This document shows positions 20,242 through 28,871 of a DNA stretch of 64,000 nucleotides, piece by piece. Positions within the stretch are counted from its first letter, which is position 1; each line of letters opens with the position of its first letter. Made by a program: the position numbers and the translations under genes. Source of the stretch: Lentisphaerota bacterium (GTDB lineage: Bacteria > Verrucomicrobiota > Kiritimatiellia > UBA8416 > VGWI01); assembly GCA_016873655.1 (NCBI GenBank), contig VGWI01000004.1, positions 1 to 64,000 on the forward strand. The letters are read 5' to 3'. The notes beneath the pieces were generated by a model. The model was not told the DNA's origin and ran no database searches. It worked only from the letters and a program-made list of their open reading frames with translations.

Positions 20242-21456
20242 ATGCCGCACTACAGATACACAGCCAAGGATGGTCCGGACCGGATTGTTTCAGGATCCGT
20301 CAGGGCTGAATCCAGACAGGACGCCGTAGCGAAGGTTGACGCCATGGGGTACAGTCCCGTATCCGTCGCCGAGGCGGCGGAGGATGGCGGGCCGGCCCGG
20401 GACACGGCGGCGGCCGGGCGCCGGCCTTCGCGGAGCAGCGTTACTCTCTTCACCCGGCAGCTTGCGAGCCTTCTGCGGTCAGGTGTTCCGATTCTCAGGG
20501 CGCTGCGCACCATATCGGAACAGAGCGAGGATGCCCGGATGAAGGCTGTAGTCCTGGCGCTGGAGTCCAGTGTCCGCGACGGCAGAAGCATTTCGGATGC
20601 GATGTCGGAGCATGGCAGATCGTTCTCCGACTTCTACGTCAACATGGTCAGGACAGGTGAAGGCGGCGGCGTGCTGGATGTCGTGCTCTCGCGCCTGGCC
20701 GACGCCAGGGAGGCCGAGGATGACCTTCGAAGGCATGTTCAGTCGGCGTTGGCGTATCCTCTCCTTGTTGCCGCAGCCGGCTGTGTCACTGTGTTTGTTC
20801 TTCTGGCATTCTTCCTGCCGAGAATGGCCGAACTGTTCAGCAGCTATCGCCAGCTTCCCTTTGCCACGCGCGCGTTGATAGCCGTGAGCGGCGCGGTTTC
20901 CCGATGGTGGCCGGTGGTCTTGCTGCTGGCCGTCTTCGTGTTCGCCGTGCTCAAGAGGCTTGCATCGGTTGACAGGGGGCGGATGGTGATGGACAGGTTG
21001 AAGCTGAGGGTGCCCTTCTTCGGTCACGTGATCAGGGACTCCGACGTGGCCAGGTTCGCCCGCACTCTGGCGCTGTTGCTTGACAGCGGGGTAAAGGTGG
21101 ACAAGGCGATGGACCTGTGCGCGGGCACCGTGCGCAACGCTGTTCTTGAGGCCGGGGTTCGCGGCGCGCGTGACGCGACCGTCAGAAGGGGGCTTCCTTT
21201 CTCAGACGGCATTCGCGGAGCCGAAGGCTTTCCTCTTTTTGTCGCCAACATGGCTGCCGTTGGCGAGGAGGGCGGACGGCTCGACGAAGCACTCCTGGAG
21301 GTGGCAAGTTACTACGAGAAAAGGGTCGCTCAGCAGACCCGTATCGCCGCAAGTCTCATCGAGCCGGCAATGATACTTGCAGTCGGAGCCGTTGTGGGTT
21401 TCATAGTGGCCGCGATGTTGCTGCCGGTGTTCGAGATAGGAACGACGCTGAAATAG
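20242..21456 (+). CDS. gspF: Type II secretion inner-membrane platform protein GspF
   Basis: 404 residues. The N-terminal extension opens MPHYRYTAKD, followed by two T2SF cytoplasmic domains (starting LFTRQLASLLRSGVPILRAL at ~80 and ARFARTLALLLDSGVKVDKAM at ~270). Each is followed by hydrophobic segments (~170-190, ~215-235 and ~375-400). This three-helix platform protein is what GspE acts on. It starts 23 nt after gspE. Confidence 0.94.
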   Translation: MPHYRYTAKDGPDRIVSGSVRAESRQDAVAKVDAMGYSPVSVAEAAEDGGPARDTAAAGRRPSRSSVTLFTRQLASLLRSGVPILRALRTISEQSEDARMKAVVLALESSVRDGRSISDAMSEHGRSFSDFYVNMVRTGEGGGVLDVVLSRLADAREAEDDLRRHVQSALAYPLLVAAAGCVTVFVLLAFFLPRMAELFSSYRQLPFATRALIAVSGAVSRWWPVVLLLAVFVFAVLKRLASVDRGRMVMDRLKLRVPFFGHVIRDSDVARFARTLALLLDSGVKVDKAMDLCAGTVRNAVLEAGVRGARDATVRRGLPFSDGIRGAEGFPLFVANMAAVGEEGGRLDEALLEVASYYEKRVAQQTRIAASLIEPAMILAVGAVVGFIVAAMLLPVFEIGTTLK

Positions 21457-21542
21457 GCGTTCAACAGGCTTTGGGGTTTACTTGGCGTGCACAGCCGCGT
21501 AGATTCAGGCAGGGGCAGGCGCGTAGATGCGGGGAGGCAGCG

Positions 21543-21956
21543 ATGACTCAGTCGAGGCCGGATTCAGGTTTCACACTGATCGAAATACTCGTGGTGGTCA
21601 TCATTCTCGCTGCTCTGGCTGGTATGGTGCTCCCGCGGGTGATCCCGAGGGCAGACGAGGCCAGGCGCGACATCGCGCGCGGGGAGATAGCCGGGATATC
21701 GACTGCCCTGAACTTCTTCCGGCTGGACGTGGGGCGGTATCCAAGCACGGAGGAGGGTCTCGCGGCCCTTATGGCGTCCCCGTCAGGCAGCAGCCGGTGG
21801 AAGGGCCCGTACCTGGAGAAGCGGCCTGACGATCCTTGGAGCAAGCCCTACGCGTACAGGTATCCGGGGTCCCATAACCCTTCGGGTTTCGATGTGTGGT
21901 CTCTCGGACCGGACGGGCAGGAAGCCACTCAGGACGATGTCGGCAACTGGGAGTGA
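21543..21956 (+). CDS. gspG: Major pseudopilin GspG
   Basis: 137 residues from ATG 21543, chosen because GGGAGG lies just upstream; a TTG at 21471 would add 24 unlikely residues. Prepilin peptidase site SG|FTLIE, then a hydrophobic helix (LVVVIILAALAGMVLPRV). The C-terminus has the GspG hallmarks: P..LEKRPDDPW, SHNPSGFDVWSLGPDGQE and DDVGNWE (calcium-site region). Main subunit of the periplasmic pseudopilus. Confidence 0.93.
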   Translation: MTQSRPDSGFTLIEILVVVIILAALAGMVLPRVIPRADEARRDIARGEIAGISTALNFFRLDVGRYPSTEEGLAALMASPSGSSRWKGPYLEKRPDDPWSKPYAYRYPGSHNPSGFDVWSLGPDGQEATQDDVGNWE

Positions 21957-22030
21957 CCGGCGCAACAGTGACCGTGACACTGACTTCGGGACGGGCGAGT
22001 ATCCTCTCATTTCATGCCTTTCGCGGGGCC

Positions 22031-22444
22031 GTGAGCCCTGCGTTCAGGGCGTCGGCCGGGCGAAATGGCTCCGGTTTCACGCTTGTGGAAGTTCTTGTTG
22101 CCGTGGCGGTTGTTTCGGTGGGGCTTGTTCTGGTTCTTCGCGCCATGAACGCTTCCCTTGCGGCGATGGAAGCCGTAAGGAGTTCCTCAATCGCCGGACA
22201 TCTGACCGTCGAACGTGCTGGAGCTCTGCGAATTGCGGCATCGAGCGGCACAAGCATTTCCCTGATGTCCGGATCTGAAGACATCGAATCCACTCTCGAC
22301 GGTCTGAAGTGGCGGCGCCAGACGGATCTGGAGACCGAGATAAACGGCGGGTCCAACGCGCTGTTTGTGGTCAGAGTAAGGCTGGGACGTGCGGACTCGG
22401 ACAGGGAATACGAGAGGCGCTTCTATGTCGGCGGAGCGAAATAG
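22031..22444 (+). CDS. gspI: Minor pseudopilin, GspI-like
   Basis: 137 residues from GTG 22031, which gives a ~17-residue leader before the prepilin site SG|FTLVEVLVAVAVVSVG. An alternative GTG at 21953 overlaps the gspG stop (GTGA) and would give a leader of about 40 residues; coupling favours it, leader length favours 22031. Size, the V..GLVL.LRAMN helix and position between G and J fit GspI. It would belong to the tip complex of the pseudopilus. Confidence 0.75.
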   Translation: MSPAFRASAGRNGSGFTLVEVLVAVAVVSVGLVLVLRAMNASLAAMEAVRSSSIAGHLTVERAGALRIAASSGTSISLMSGSEDIESTLDGLKWRRQTDLETEINGGSNALFVVRVRLGRADSDREYERRFYVGGAK

Positions 22445-23012
22445 CACGTTCCTGAGTCAATCGCAGGGCTTCACTCTTGTAGAAGTTCTTGTGGCGGTTT
22501 GCATAGTCGGAGTTCTCGGCGGGGCGATTGGCGCGGGGATCGTGGCGGGTGTGAACGTGTGGGACAGAGCCAGAACTGAAACTCTGCTTGCCACCGATGT
22601 GTTTCCTCGACTCGCCGTCGTGGAGAATGACGTGGCCAACATGGTGCAATTCTCGGAACTTCCGTTCGCAGGGGCGCCTGACAGCATAGTTTTCCCTCTT
22701 CTGGTCTCGACGGGAGAAGGTTTGGACGGTCCATCCCTTGGCGGGGTCAGCTACAGGTACGACCGGGTCAGGGGGATTCTCCGGCGGAGAATCTGGAGTA
22801 TGCCTGGGCAGGAACCCGAAGAAGGCGCAACCGAGGCCGTATTCACCGGGATCGACTCCTGCACTTTCGAGTACTACGCCCTTTCAGGTGCGGAATACAT
22901 GTGGAAACAGGCCACCACCAACACGCCGCTTGCGGTCAGGTTAACGATCTTCCCGGCGGCGCTCGGGACGAGTCTGGAGAAGGTGATGCCCGTGCCGGCA
23001 GCCAGGCGCTGA
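22425..23012 (+). CDS. gspJ: Minor pseudopilin, GspJ-like
   Basis: 195 residues from ATG 22425, overlapping the end of the previous gene by 20 nt. Prepilin site QG|FTLVEVLVAVCIVGVLGGA, then a longer soluble domain with strands such as LGGVSYRYDRVRGILRRRIW. Length and order fit GspJ. The final TGA overlaps an ATG (TGATG) in the next reading frame. Confidence 0.8.
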   Translation: MSAERNSTFLSQSQGFTLVEVLVAVCIVGVLGGAIGAGIVAGVNVWDRARTETLLATDVFPRLAVVENDVANMVQFSELPFAGAPDSIVFPLLVSTGEGLDGPSLGGVSYRYDRVRGILRRRIWSMPGQEPEEGATEAVFTGIDSCTFEYYALSGAEYMWKQATTNTPLAVRLTIFPAALGTSLEKVMPVPAARR

Positions 23013-23029
23013 TGGGCGGGGGTGGACAC

Positions 23030-23773
23030 ATGAGCGAATGTGCAAATAGGGGCGGCAGCGTGCTTGTCTTGGCGCTGTGGGCGGTCTTCCTGATCGTCTC
23101 GCTGGCCATTGCGGCAGGGAATGTGGTCTCGTCCGCGCTGGGCGCCGCCGGCAGGCTGCGCAGCAGGCAGGTTTCCCGCGAGCTTGCGGAGTCGGCCGTG
23201 GAGCGGGCATGGGGCGCGATCGCGGTTTCCACGAATGACGCGACGCTGCAGGATATGCCCGGTCTGTTCATGGACAACGGAGAGTTGGGCGGAGGGAAGT
23301 TCTCCGTGCAGCATCTTGCGGTCGATCCCACGGGTGCGGTGGTTACCAACCACGGAGTCGCGGCGATGTCTCAGAGATTGAACCTGAACAGGGCAGGCAA
23401 GGGCGAACTTGCCGCTTTGCTGCGGGAGAAAGGTGAGTTGACGGAAGTGGAGGCGTCGTCACTGGCTGACGTGATTATCGAGTGCAGGTCAGGGAGGAAT
23501 GGCAGGTTGACAGTTTTGCATGGAACTGGGTACGCTCCCAACAACAGATACTGCTGCCGCACAAAGCGTTTTCAGTTCGTGGAAGAGTTGCTGCTGCTTG
23601 ATGAGGTGGCATCAAGGCCAGGCCTCTATTCGGTTATCGCGCCGTTTCTGACAGTGTTCGGCAAGGGATGCTACGGGGGAACGGCCGTAGGGGTGTCCGA
23701 AGACGGCGACGTGACTCGTATTTCGTTTGTCGTGGATCGCGCCGGCAGAAGGCTCTATTGGCATGAATACTGA
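23030..23773 (+). CDS. gspK: Minor pseudopilin, GspK-like
   Basis: 247 residues from ATG 23030, preceded by GGGCGGGGGTGG; an ATG at 23012 is the alternative. It begins NRGGSVLVLALWAVFLIVSL, a GspK-type N-terminal helix that lacks the Glu at position 5. Typical GspK text follows: MSQRLNLNRAGKGELAALL, with a helix-hairpin-like core. It would cap the I-J-K tip. The family is normally ~300 residues, so this one is short. Confidence 0.78.
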   Translation: MSECANRGGSVLVLALWAVFLIVSLAIAAGNVVSSALGAAGRLRSRQVSRELAESAVERAWGAIAVSTNDATLQDMPGLFMDNGELGGGKFSVQHLAVDPTGAVVTNHGVAAMSQRLNLNRAGKGELAALLREKGELTEVEASSLADVIIECRSGRNGRLTVLHGTGYAPNNRYCCRTKRFQFVEELLLLDEVASRPGLYSVIAPFLTVFGKGCYGGTAVGVSEDGDVTRISFVVDRAGRRLYWHEY

Positions 23774-23848
23774 TTCTGGCTCGTCGGCAAGCCGGCTTGC
23801 ATGGCATTGCTGAGAGTTGGGTCGGTGTGGGGAATTGGCCGAAGACAG

Positions 23849-25258
23849 ATGAAGAAGACCGTCACCGGGGTCCTTGAAATAGGGCCCGACACACTGAAGC
23901 TCGCCAGGGTTGAGAAGGGCAGGGCGGGGCAAGAAATCCGCGCCGCCCGTGTTGTGCCGCTTGCCGGGGCTGATGACGCAGCGGGGCGGGCCAGGAGTGC
24001 TTTCAGGGATCTCCGGCTCAGCGGACACAGGCTCATGGGCGCTGTCTCTCGACAGATAGTCAACGTGAGACTCCTCGAACTGCCGTCCACCGACCGAAGC
24101 GAAATATCCGACATGGTGGATCTGCAGATAGGGAAGCACACCCCGTATTCAAAGGATGAGATAGTCTCCGGATACAAAGTCATATGCGGCTCACGGGAGG
24201 GGTACAGCCGCGTCATGGTTGCGATAGTCCAGTTGCCGATTCTGAGGCAGCGATACCACTTTCTGGACGAGGCCGGCATAGACCCGGACTCGATGACAGT
24301 CAGTACCGAGGGGCTCCTCGCCCTTTGCGCGCGGGCGGTCAAGGCTGGCGAGCCGGGGACGCTTACGGCGGTTCTGGATGTTGACACGGTTCACTCAGAG
24401 CTGCTGGTGCTTTCAGGTTCTGACCCTGTTTTCAACCGGGTTATCATGGCGGGGGCGGGGGCGCCGGGCGCGGAGGACTTTCGTGCGCGTGTCGCGCTTG
24501 AGATGCAGCGTTCCATAGAGGCAAGCCAGGGCGAAGTGCCCGGACGGGCATTGTCGCGTGTGCTGCTGACGGGCGCGGGCGCCCATGATAAGGAACTGGC
24601 TAAAGTGATCGGCGAGCGGCTCGGAGTGAGGTGTGAGGGTTTGGACCTGCTTGACGGGCGCGGAGGTCCGGCCGTAAAGGACGCTGCTTCGAATGCATCC
24701 TTCAGCGCTGTCGCAGGTTTGGCCGAGATTGAAGGCGGGCCGGCATTCGAGCTTGCCCCGGACACTGTGAGGGCGAAGCGATCTCTGGCCGCAAAGGCCC
24801 GAGCTCTTGCCGCGATGGCCGTCCTTGCGGCCTGGGCACTGGCTTCGTTTTCGGTCTACTGTGTTGTCAGTTGGATGCTGGCCGGATCCCGTGCTGCAGC
24901 GGTTTCGGAGGAGATGGCTGCGTTGGAGCCCGACGTGCGCAGGTTGGAGCGTATGAGGGAGATTGTTTCTCTTGTCATGGCGAGGCAGGGCGATGCCGGC
25001 ATGCCTGTAGCTCTTCTTGCCGTGATACAGGGAGCGATTCCGGACGAGGTCCGTGTATCGTCCCTGGATATGAATCTTCCCGGGGAAAGCGTTCAGATAC
25101 AGGCCAATGCGGCAAACACCAGACAGATAAGGGAGTTTGAAGAAGCCCTGCGGGCCTCCAATCTCTTTTCGGCGGTCAGGGAGAACAGGACGTCGATGGA
25201 CCAGGGATCCCGGCGATGGGTGTTCGATCTGTCGTGCGATCTGGAGGTGCCTCGGTGA
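23849..25258 (+). CDS. gspL: Type II secretion GspL / PilM-PilN-like protein
   Basis: 469 residues. The N-terminal ~300 residues have an actin-like fold pattern similar to PilM/GspL (VLEIGPDTLKLARVEKG start; MTVSTEGLLALCARA; VLLTGAGAHDKELAKVIGERL). One membrane helix lies at about 315-340 (ALAAMAVLAAWALASFSVYC). A C-terminal periplasmic PilN/GspL-like domain (IPDEVRVSSLDMNLPGESVQ) follows. GspL anchors GspE to the platform. The stop overlaps the next start (GTGA). Confidence 0.82.
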   Translation: MKKTVTGVLEIGPDTLKLARVEKGRAGQEIRAARVVPLAGADDAAGRARSAFRDLRLSGHRLMGAVSRQIVNVRLLELPSTDRSEISDMVDLQIGKHTPYSKDEIVSGYKVICGSREGYSRVMVAIVQLPILRQRYHFLDEAGIDPDSMTVSTEGLLALCARAVKAGEPGTLTAVLDVDTVHSELLVLSGSDPVFNRVIMAGAGAPGAEDFRARVALEMQRSIEASQGEVPGRALSRVLLTGAGAHDKELAKVIGERLGVRCEGLDLLDGRGGPAVKDAASNASFSAVAGLAEIEGGPAFELAPDTVRAKRSLAAKARALAAMAVLAAWALASFSVYCVVSWMLAGSRAAAVSEEMAALEPDVRRLERMREIVSLVMARQGDAGMPVALLAVIQGAIPDEVRVSSLDMNLPGESVQIQANAANTRQIREFEEALRASNLFSAVRENRTSMDQGSRRWVFDLSCDLEVPR

Positions 25259-25815
25259 TTCTCGATCGTTTCAGGCAGCTTGGCGGGCGTGAGCAGGTGG
25301 CGATAGCCGCGGCGTGTCTCGCGGCCCTGTTCTGGATGGCAGACGTTCTGGTCTTCGGACCTTTGTGGAAGCGCACATCCGATCTGAAGGCGCTCGCAGA
25401 AGTGGAGCGGGGGAAACTTGAGTACGCCAGGACAGTGCTGGCTGGCGCGGAAGGCACCGCCGAAGCGTATGACGAGGTCCGGGAGATGGTGGGGAGAGCC
25501 CTGTCGCCTGACGAGGCTACTGCACAGATGGTCGGCGAGATTGATGAAATCGCCGCTTCCACAGGCGTAGCGATTTCCCGCAGGCAGCCACGATCGCCCC
25601 GCAAGTTTTCGTACTGCGAGGAGCATGCGTTGGATGTTGCTGATTTTACGGCAACGGGCGGACAGTTGGCCGCTTTTCTCCACGGCATTCAGCAGTCGCG
25701 TGGTCTGCTGCGCGTTGCCCACATGAAAGTGTCCGTCGAAAAGGGAGAGAGCGGCCGTCTGAAGGGTGCCATGGTGATCACCAAGCTGGTTGCACCCGAA
25801 AATCCAGGCGGATGA
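25255..25815 (+). CDS. gspM: Type II secretion GspM-like / PilO-like protein
   Basis: 186 residues from a GTG coupled to the gspL stop. A single membrane helix at about 13-37 (QVAIAAACLAALFWMADVLVF) is followed by a coiled coil and a small alpha/beta domain, the usual GspM/PilO plan. No gspC, gspD or prepilin peptidase gene follows, so the outer-membrane part of the system must be elsewhere. Confidence 0.75.
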   Translation: MILDRFRQLGGREQVAIAAACLAALFWMADVLVFGPLWKRTSDLKALAEVERGKLEYARTVLAGAEGTAEAYDEVREMVGRALSPDEATAQMVGEIDEIAASTGVAISRRQPRSPRKFSYCEEHALDVADFTATGGQLAAFLHGIQQSRGLLRVAHMKVSVEKGESGRLKGAMVITKLVAPENPGG

Positions 25816-25873
25816 CCATCGGGGAACGCGTGGCAGTCGCGCCGTACTGTCCGCATGCGGGGTCAGGATCGAA

Positions 25874-27301
25874 ATGGACGACAGAAAGCCCCTTGACGCC
25901 GAGTTCATCAAGGACCCGGGAAGAAGCGCTGAGCCGTCTGCCGCCGGTTCCGGGTCGCTTCCCAGGCTCATGGATCCGGTCATCACCATGGGCGCCGTGC
26001 AGCGTTATGTCGAACAGGAGCGCATGCGGAGCCGGCGACTGTTCGTTTGGACTGGGACCGTATTCCTGTTCATACTGCTGTTCGTTCTCACAACTTTCAT
26101 AGCGATCGGCCTGTTCGTTGTCAGGCATACGAAGCGAAGCCGCGAGGAGATAGATGAGGTGCGGTTACAGACGGCGGTTTACTCCGCCGAGGTCCTGTCG
26201 CTCTCGAACGTCGTGGTTCAGGCTGACGGCAGATCTCAGCAACTGGGCAGCGAGTTGCGGGAGAGGGAAGCCTCGAGGCATCGCGACAGGGGACTTCTGC
26301 AGTCGGACCTGAGGCGCTTCAGCGCGTGGGTCAATGAGAGGGATGCCGCCGGATCGGCTGTGCTGCAGTCAGTTATCGGCAGAATGGAGAGGCTCGATGC
26401 CGAGGCAGTAGCGCGGCAGGAAGAGGTGGCATCCCTGAGGGAGCAGAATGCAGCGTTGCTTCTTGCTGTTGCCCAAGGAGGGGGGAGCGCCGTCTCTGTC
26501 GCGAACGCTCCGACAGGCGATCGTGCCGATCTGGCTGCCGGTCCCGTAACGGATGTCTCGGCGTCCGCAGTCAATATGGACGGAACTCTGCAGGAAACGG
26601 CGCGGACGCATGACGGTGCTGCCTCTGCCCTGCGGTCACCATCCTACTCCACGGCAAAAGGCACTGTTTCGGTGGTCACCTTCCCCAACGGAGACAGGTA
26701 CGAAGGCGGGTTGAAGGGCGGACTGTTTGAGGGTTGGGGGGTTTACTACCGCGCGAACGGCGATCGTTACGAGGGCGAATTCCGGGGCGACATGAAGAAC
26801 GGCAACGGTACCATCCACTATGCGAACGGCGACATCTACACAGGCCAGTTCGAGGACGACCGTAAACAGGGGCGGGGGAGCTACACTTACAGGGACGGCA
26901 ACAGGTATGTCGGTGATTTCTTTGGAGATGCTCTCCACGGGAGCGGGATCATGGTGCACGCGAATGGAAACCAGTACACCGGTGAGTTCAAGAACGGCGC
27001 GAAGCACGGCAGGGGTACGTTTACCTACGGGAACGGAGATTCTTACACAGGACAGTTTGCAGAAGATGCAAGAAACGGCAGCGGAACGTACGTATTTGCG
27101 AACGGAGACAAGTACGTCGGCGAGTTCAAGTCAGACCGCAGGGAGGGCCTTGGCCGGTACATCTATGCCAACGGGGAAGAGTACGAGGGTGAGTTCTTGA
27201 ACGGCATGAAGCACGGTCAAGGCGTATGTCGGTACCCTAACGGTCAGGAAATCAAGGTGTTGTGGAAGAACGACCGCTTCGTCGGCGTTGTCGAGAACTG
27301 A
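25874..27301 (+). CDS. Membrane-anchored protein with C-terminal MORN repeats
   Basis: 475 residues from ATG 25874 (AGGA upstream). One membrane helix at about 55-80 (FVWTGTVFLFILLFVLTTFIAIGLFVV), then a coiled coil (90-200), a low-complexity linker and about eight to nine MORN repeats (from ~270: 'NGD.YEGEF..G.K.G.GT..Y'). The N-terminus is short and polar, so the repeats may lie on the far side of the membrane. MORN repeats are often membrane- or protein-binding; the exact role is unknown. It starts 58 nt after gspM and closes the long co-directional run, so it may work with the secretion or ATPase genes (inference). Confidence 0.85.
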   Translation: MDDRKPLDAEFIKDPGRSAEPSAAGSGSLPRLMDPVITMGAVQRYVEQERMRSRRLFVWTGTVFLFILLFVLTTFIAIGLFVVRHTKRSREEIDEVRLQTAVYSAEVLSLSNVVVQADGRSQQLGSELREREASRHRDRGLLQSDLRRFSAWVNERDAAGSAVLQSVIGRMERLDAEAVARQEEVASLREQNAALLLAVAQGGGSAVSVANAPTGDRADLAAGPVTDVSASAVNMDGTLQETARTHDGAASALRSPSYSTAKGTVSVVTFPNGDRYEGGLKGGLFEGWGVYYRANGDRYEGEFRGDMKNGNGTIHYANGDIYTGQFEDDRKQGRGSYTYRDGNRYVGDFFGDALHGSGIMVHANGNQYTGEFKNGAKHGRGTFTYGNGDSYTGQFAEDARNGSGTYVFANGDKYVGEFKSDRREGLGRYIYANGEEYEGEFLNGMKHGQGVCRYPNGQEIKVLWKNDRFVGVVEN

Positions 27302-27433
27302 TGACGCGGCATGCTGCCGATCGGAGTGCAAAGTGGTGAAATGCAGCCGATTAGCCGCTGGATTCCTGTGTGGGCCAGCTGTGGTGTCAGGATGTCGCGA
27401 ATGCCTCGGAATCGATTCGGGATCCGTTTTGGG

Positions 27434-27463
27434 TTGACTTGCGGCGTAGCTACGTGCGACACT
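27434..27463 (+). promoter_or_regulatory. Likely sigma-70 type promoter for cassette 1
   Basis: TTGACT at 27434-27439 and GACACT at 27458-27463, 18 nt apart, lie in the 236-nt gap before the first cassette gene. The gap separates the cassette from the upstream secretion/MORN run, so separate control is likely. Confidence 0.4.
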
Positions 27464-27537
27464 AGTGCCGTGATGAGGGATGGAAAGAGGCATTGAGACG
27501 ATCAAGAAAACAGCGTGTTCGGGATGCAGGTGAGACC

Positions 27538-28857
27538 ATGAAGCACACAAGTATCGCATTTCTGGTGTCGCTGGTGGCGCTTCTTCCGGCCGTTTCGGCC
27601 TTGGCGGTAACTGCGCTGCCATTTTCTGATGAATTCGAAACGCACCCCTCCGGTGCATTTGCCGGTAACGCTGCGTGGACTGCGGCAGGTGTCGAGATCG
27701 TGGCTCCGGCGCTGCAGAAGACGAAATCTGCAAAGATAACGGATGGTTCCCTTACGTTCAACGCGGACACGTCAGGGGACTACACGAACGTGTGGATGCA
27801 CTTCTACTGCAAGGCGGCCTTGTCGTCTGTTGAGCCGACTGTCACCGCCACGGGGAAGACCGTTGCGTGTTCGTTCTACGTCAACAGCCAGAGTCGCCTC
27901 AGGGCGTTCTCTTCCAACTCGTGGCAGACAGTGGTGGCCTCGGGATTCCCGACAAGTCGCGTGGGCATGGCGATACACGCTGATTTCAAGAACAAGACGT
28001 GGGACATCTACTGCACTTACGGCTCAGTGGATTCGAAACTGACTAAACTCAACGTGACTCCGCTTCGTTTCAACTGGAATTACACCGGCAACGAATTCAG
28101 CAACATGACGGTGCAATCGGAGTCCCCCTCGTATCTCGACTATGTCGTTGCACGTTCCGGGGTCAGGGCGGTAACGCCGGGCTCCTCGGCTTCTCCCACG
28201 AATATGCTCATGCAGATTGTAACAATGACCGCCGACACGCCCATGATACTGGGGTTGATCGGGAACGACTTTCCCGACGGGGATAACACACTCGAAGGAA
28301 GCACCTTTGCCAATTTCCTGAAGTCGATCCTGATAACCGACGACGTGATCAAGGTCTGGACGACAGATGCGACGTACGACGTGTTCACGCTCAAATCGGA
28401 CGGGACATGGAATTCGAACGGAGCAAACCCGGCGGACGTGAAGATTACCCCGGGAATGGCCGTGTGGATAGTTCCGAAGACTTCGCGCACGGCTTTCAAC
28501 CTGGGTGCCTACAGTCCGGACAAGGCAGTTCCTTCGACGACGATCCGCGGCACTAACTACAACAACAAGGGGTGGAACCAACTCGCGTGGACGCGGCCAT
28601 TCGCTTCAAGGGCGGACCAGAGCGCTGATGCGTGGGGATTCAATACAATAGCCCAGGCAGGTGACAGGCTGTATTTGGAGGACCAGGCGAGTCCCGGCAG
28701 TTGGTACTACCTGACGTGGAACGCGAGCCAGCAGAAGTGGATTGACAACAGGACCGGTGCCCCGGCTACGGTAACCATGACGCCGAGTCAGGCGTTCTGG
28801 GTTCGTCGCTGGAACAGTACGGCGGAAAACAGTTGGGTTTCCAACCAGGCCGAATGA
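27538..28857 (+). CDS. Cassette 1 protein A: exported protein of unknown function
   Basis: 439 residues from ATG 27538 with AGGTGAG upstream. Signal peptide (MKHTSIAFLVSLVALLPAVSALA), then a beta-rich domain beginning LPFSDEFETHPSG, much like concanavalin/LamG-type domains. The C-terminal half repeats 'GW.QLAW'/'GDRLYL..' style strands and ends with TPSQAFWVRRW. A paralogue of the same plan lies at 38888-40201 (FETHPSG vs TGFEGGS; GWNQLAW vs GWNNLVW; AFWVRRW vs TFWYKRV). I cannot name a function. It heads a three-gene set with the B and PEP-CTERM proteins. Confidence 0.8.
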   Translation: MKHTSIAFLVSLVALLPAVSALAVTALPFSDEFETHPSGAFAGNAAWTAAGVEIVAPALQKTKSAKITDGSLTFNADTSGDYTNVWMHFYCKAALSSVEPTVTATGKTVACSFYVNSQSRLRAFSSNSWQTVVASGFPTSRVGMAIHADFKNKTWDIYCTYGSVDSKLTKLNVTPLRFNWNYTGNEFSNMTVQSESPSYLDYVVARSGVRAVTPGSSASPTNMLMQIVTMTADTPMILGLIGNDFPDGDNTLEGSTFANFLKSILITDDVIKVWTTDATYDVFTLKSDGTWNSNGANPADVKITPGMAVWIVPKTSRTAFNLGAYSPDKAVPSTTIRGTNYNNKGWNQLAWTRPFASRADQSADAWGFNTIAQAGDRLYLEDQASPGSWYYLTWNASQQKWIDNRTGAPATVTMTPSQAFWVRRWNSTAENSWVSNQAE

Positions 28858-28871
28858 AGAGGGATACTGAA

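Noticed and set aside
18584-25815. Type IV pilus rather than type II secretion
   Set aside because: No PilT, PilA or PilQ. The G-I-J-K-L-M order and the GspG calcium-region motif are those of T2SS.
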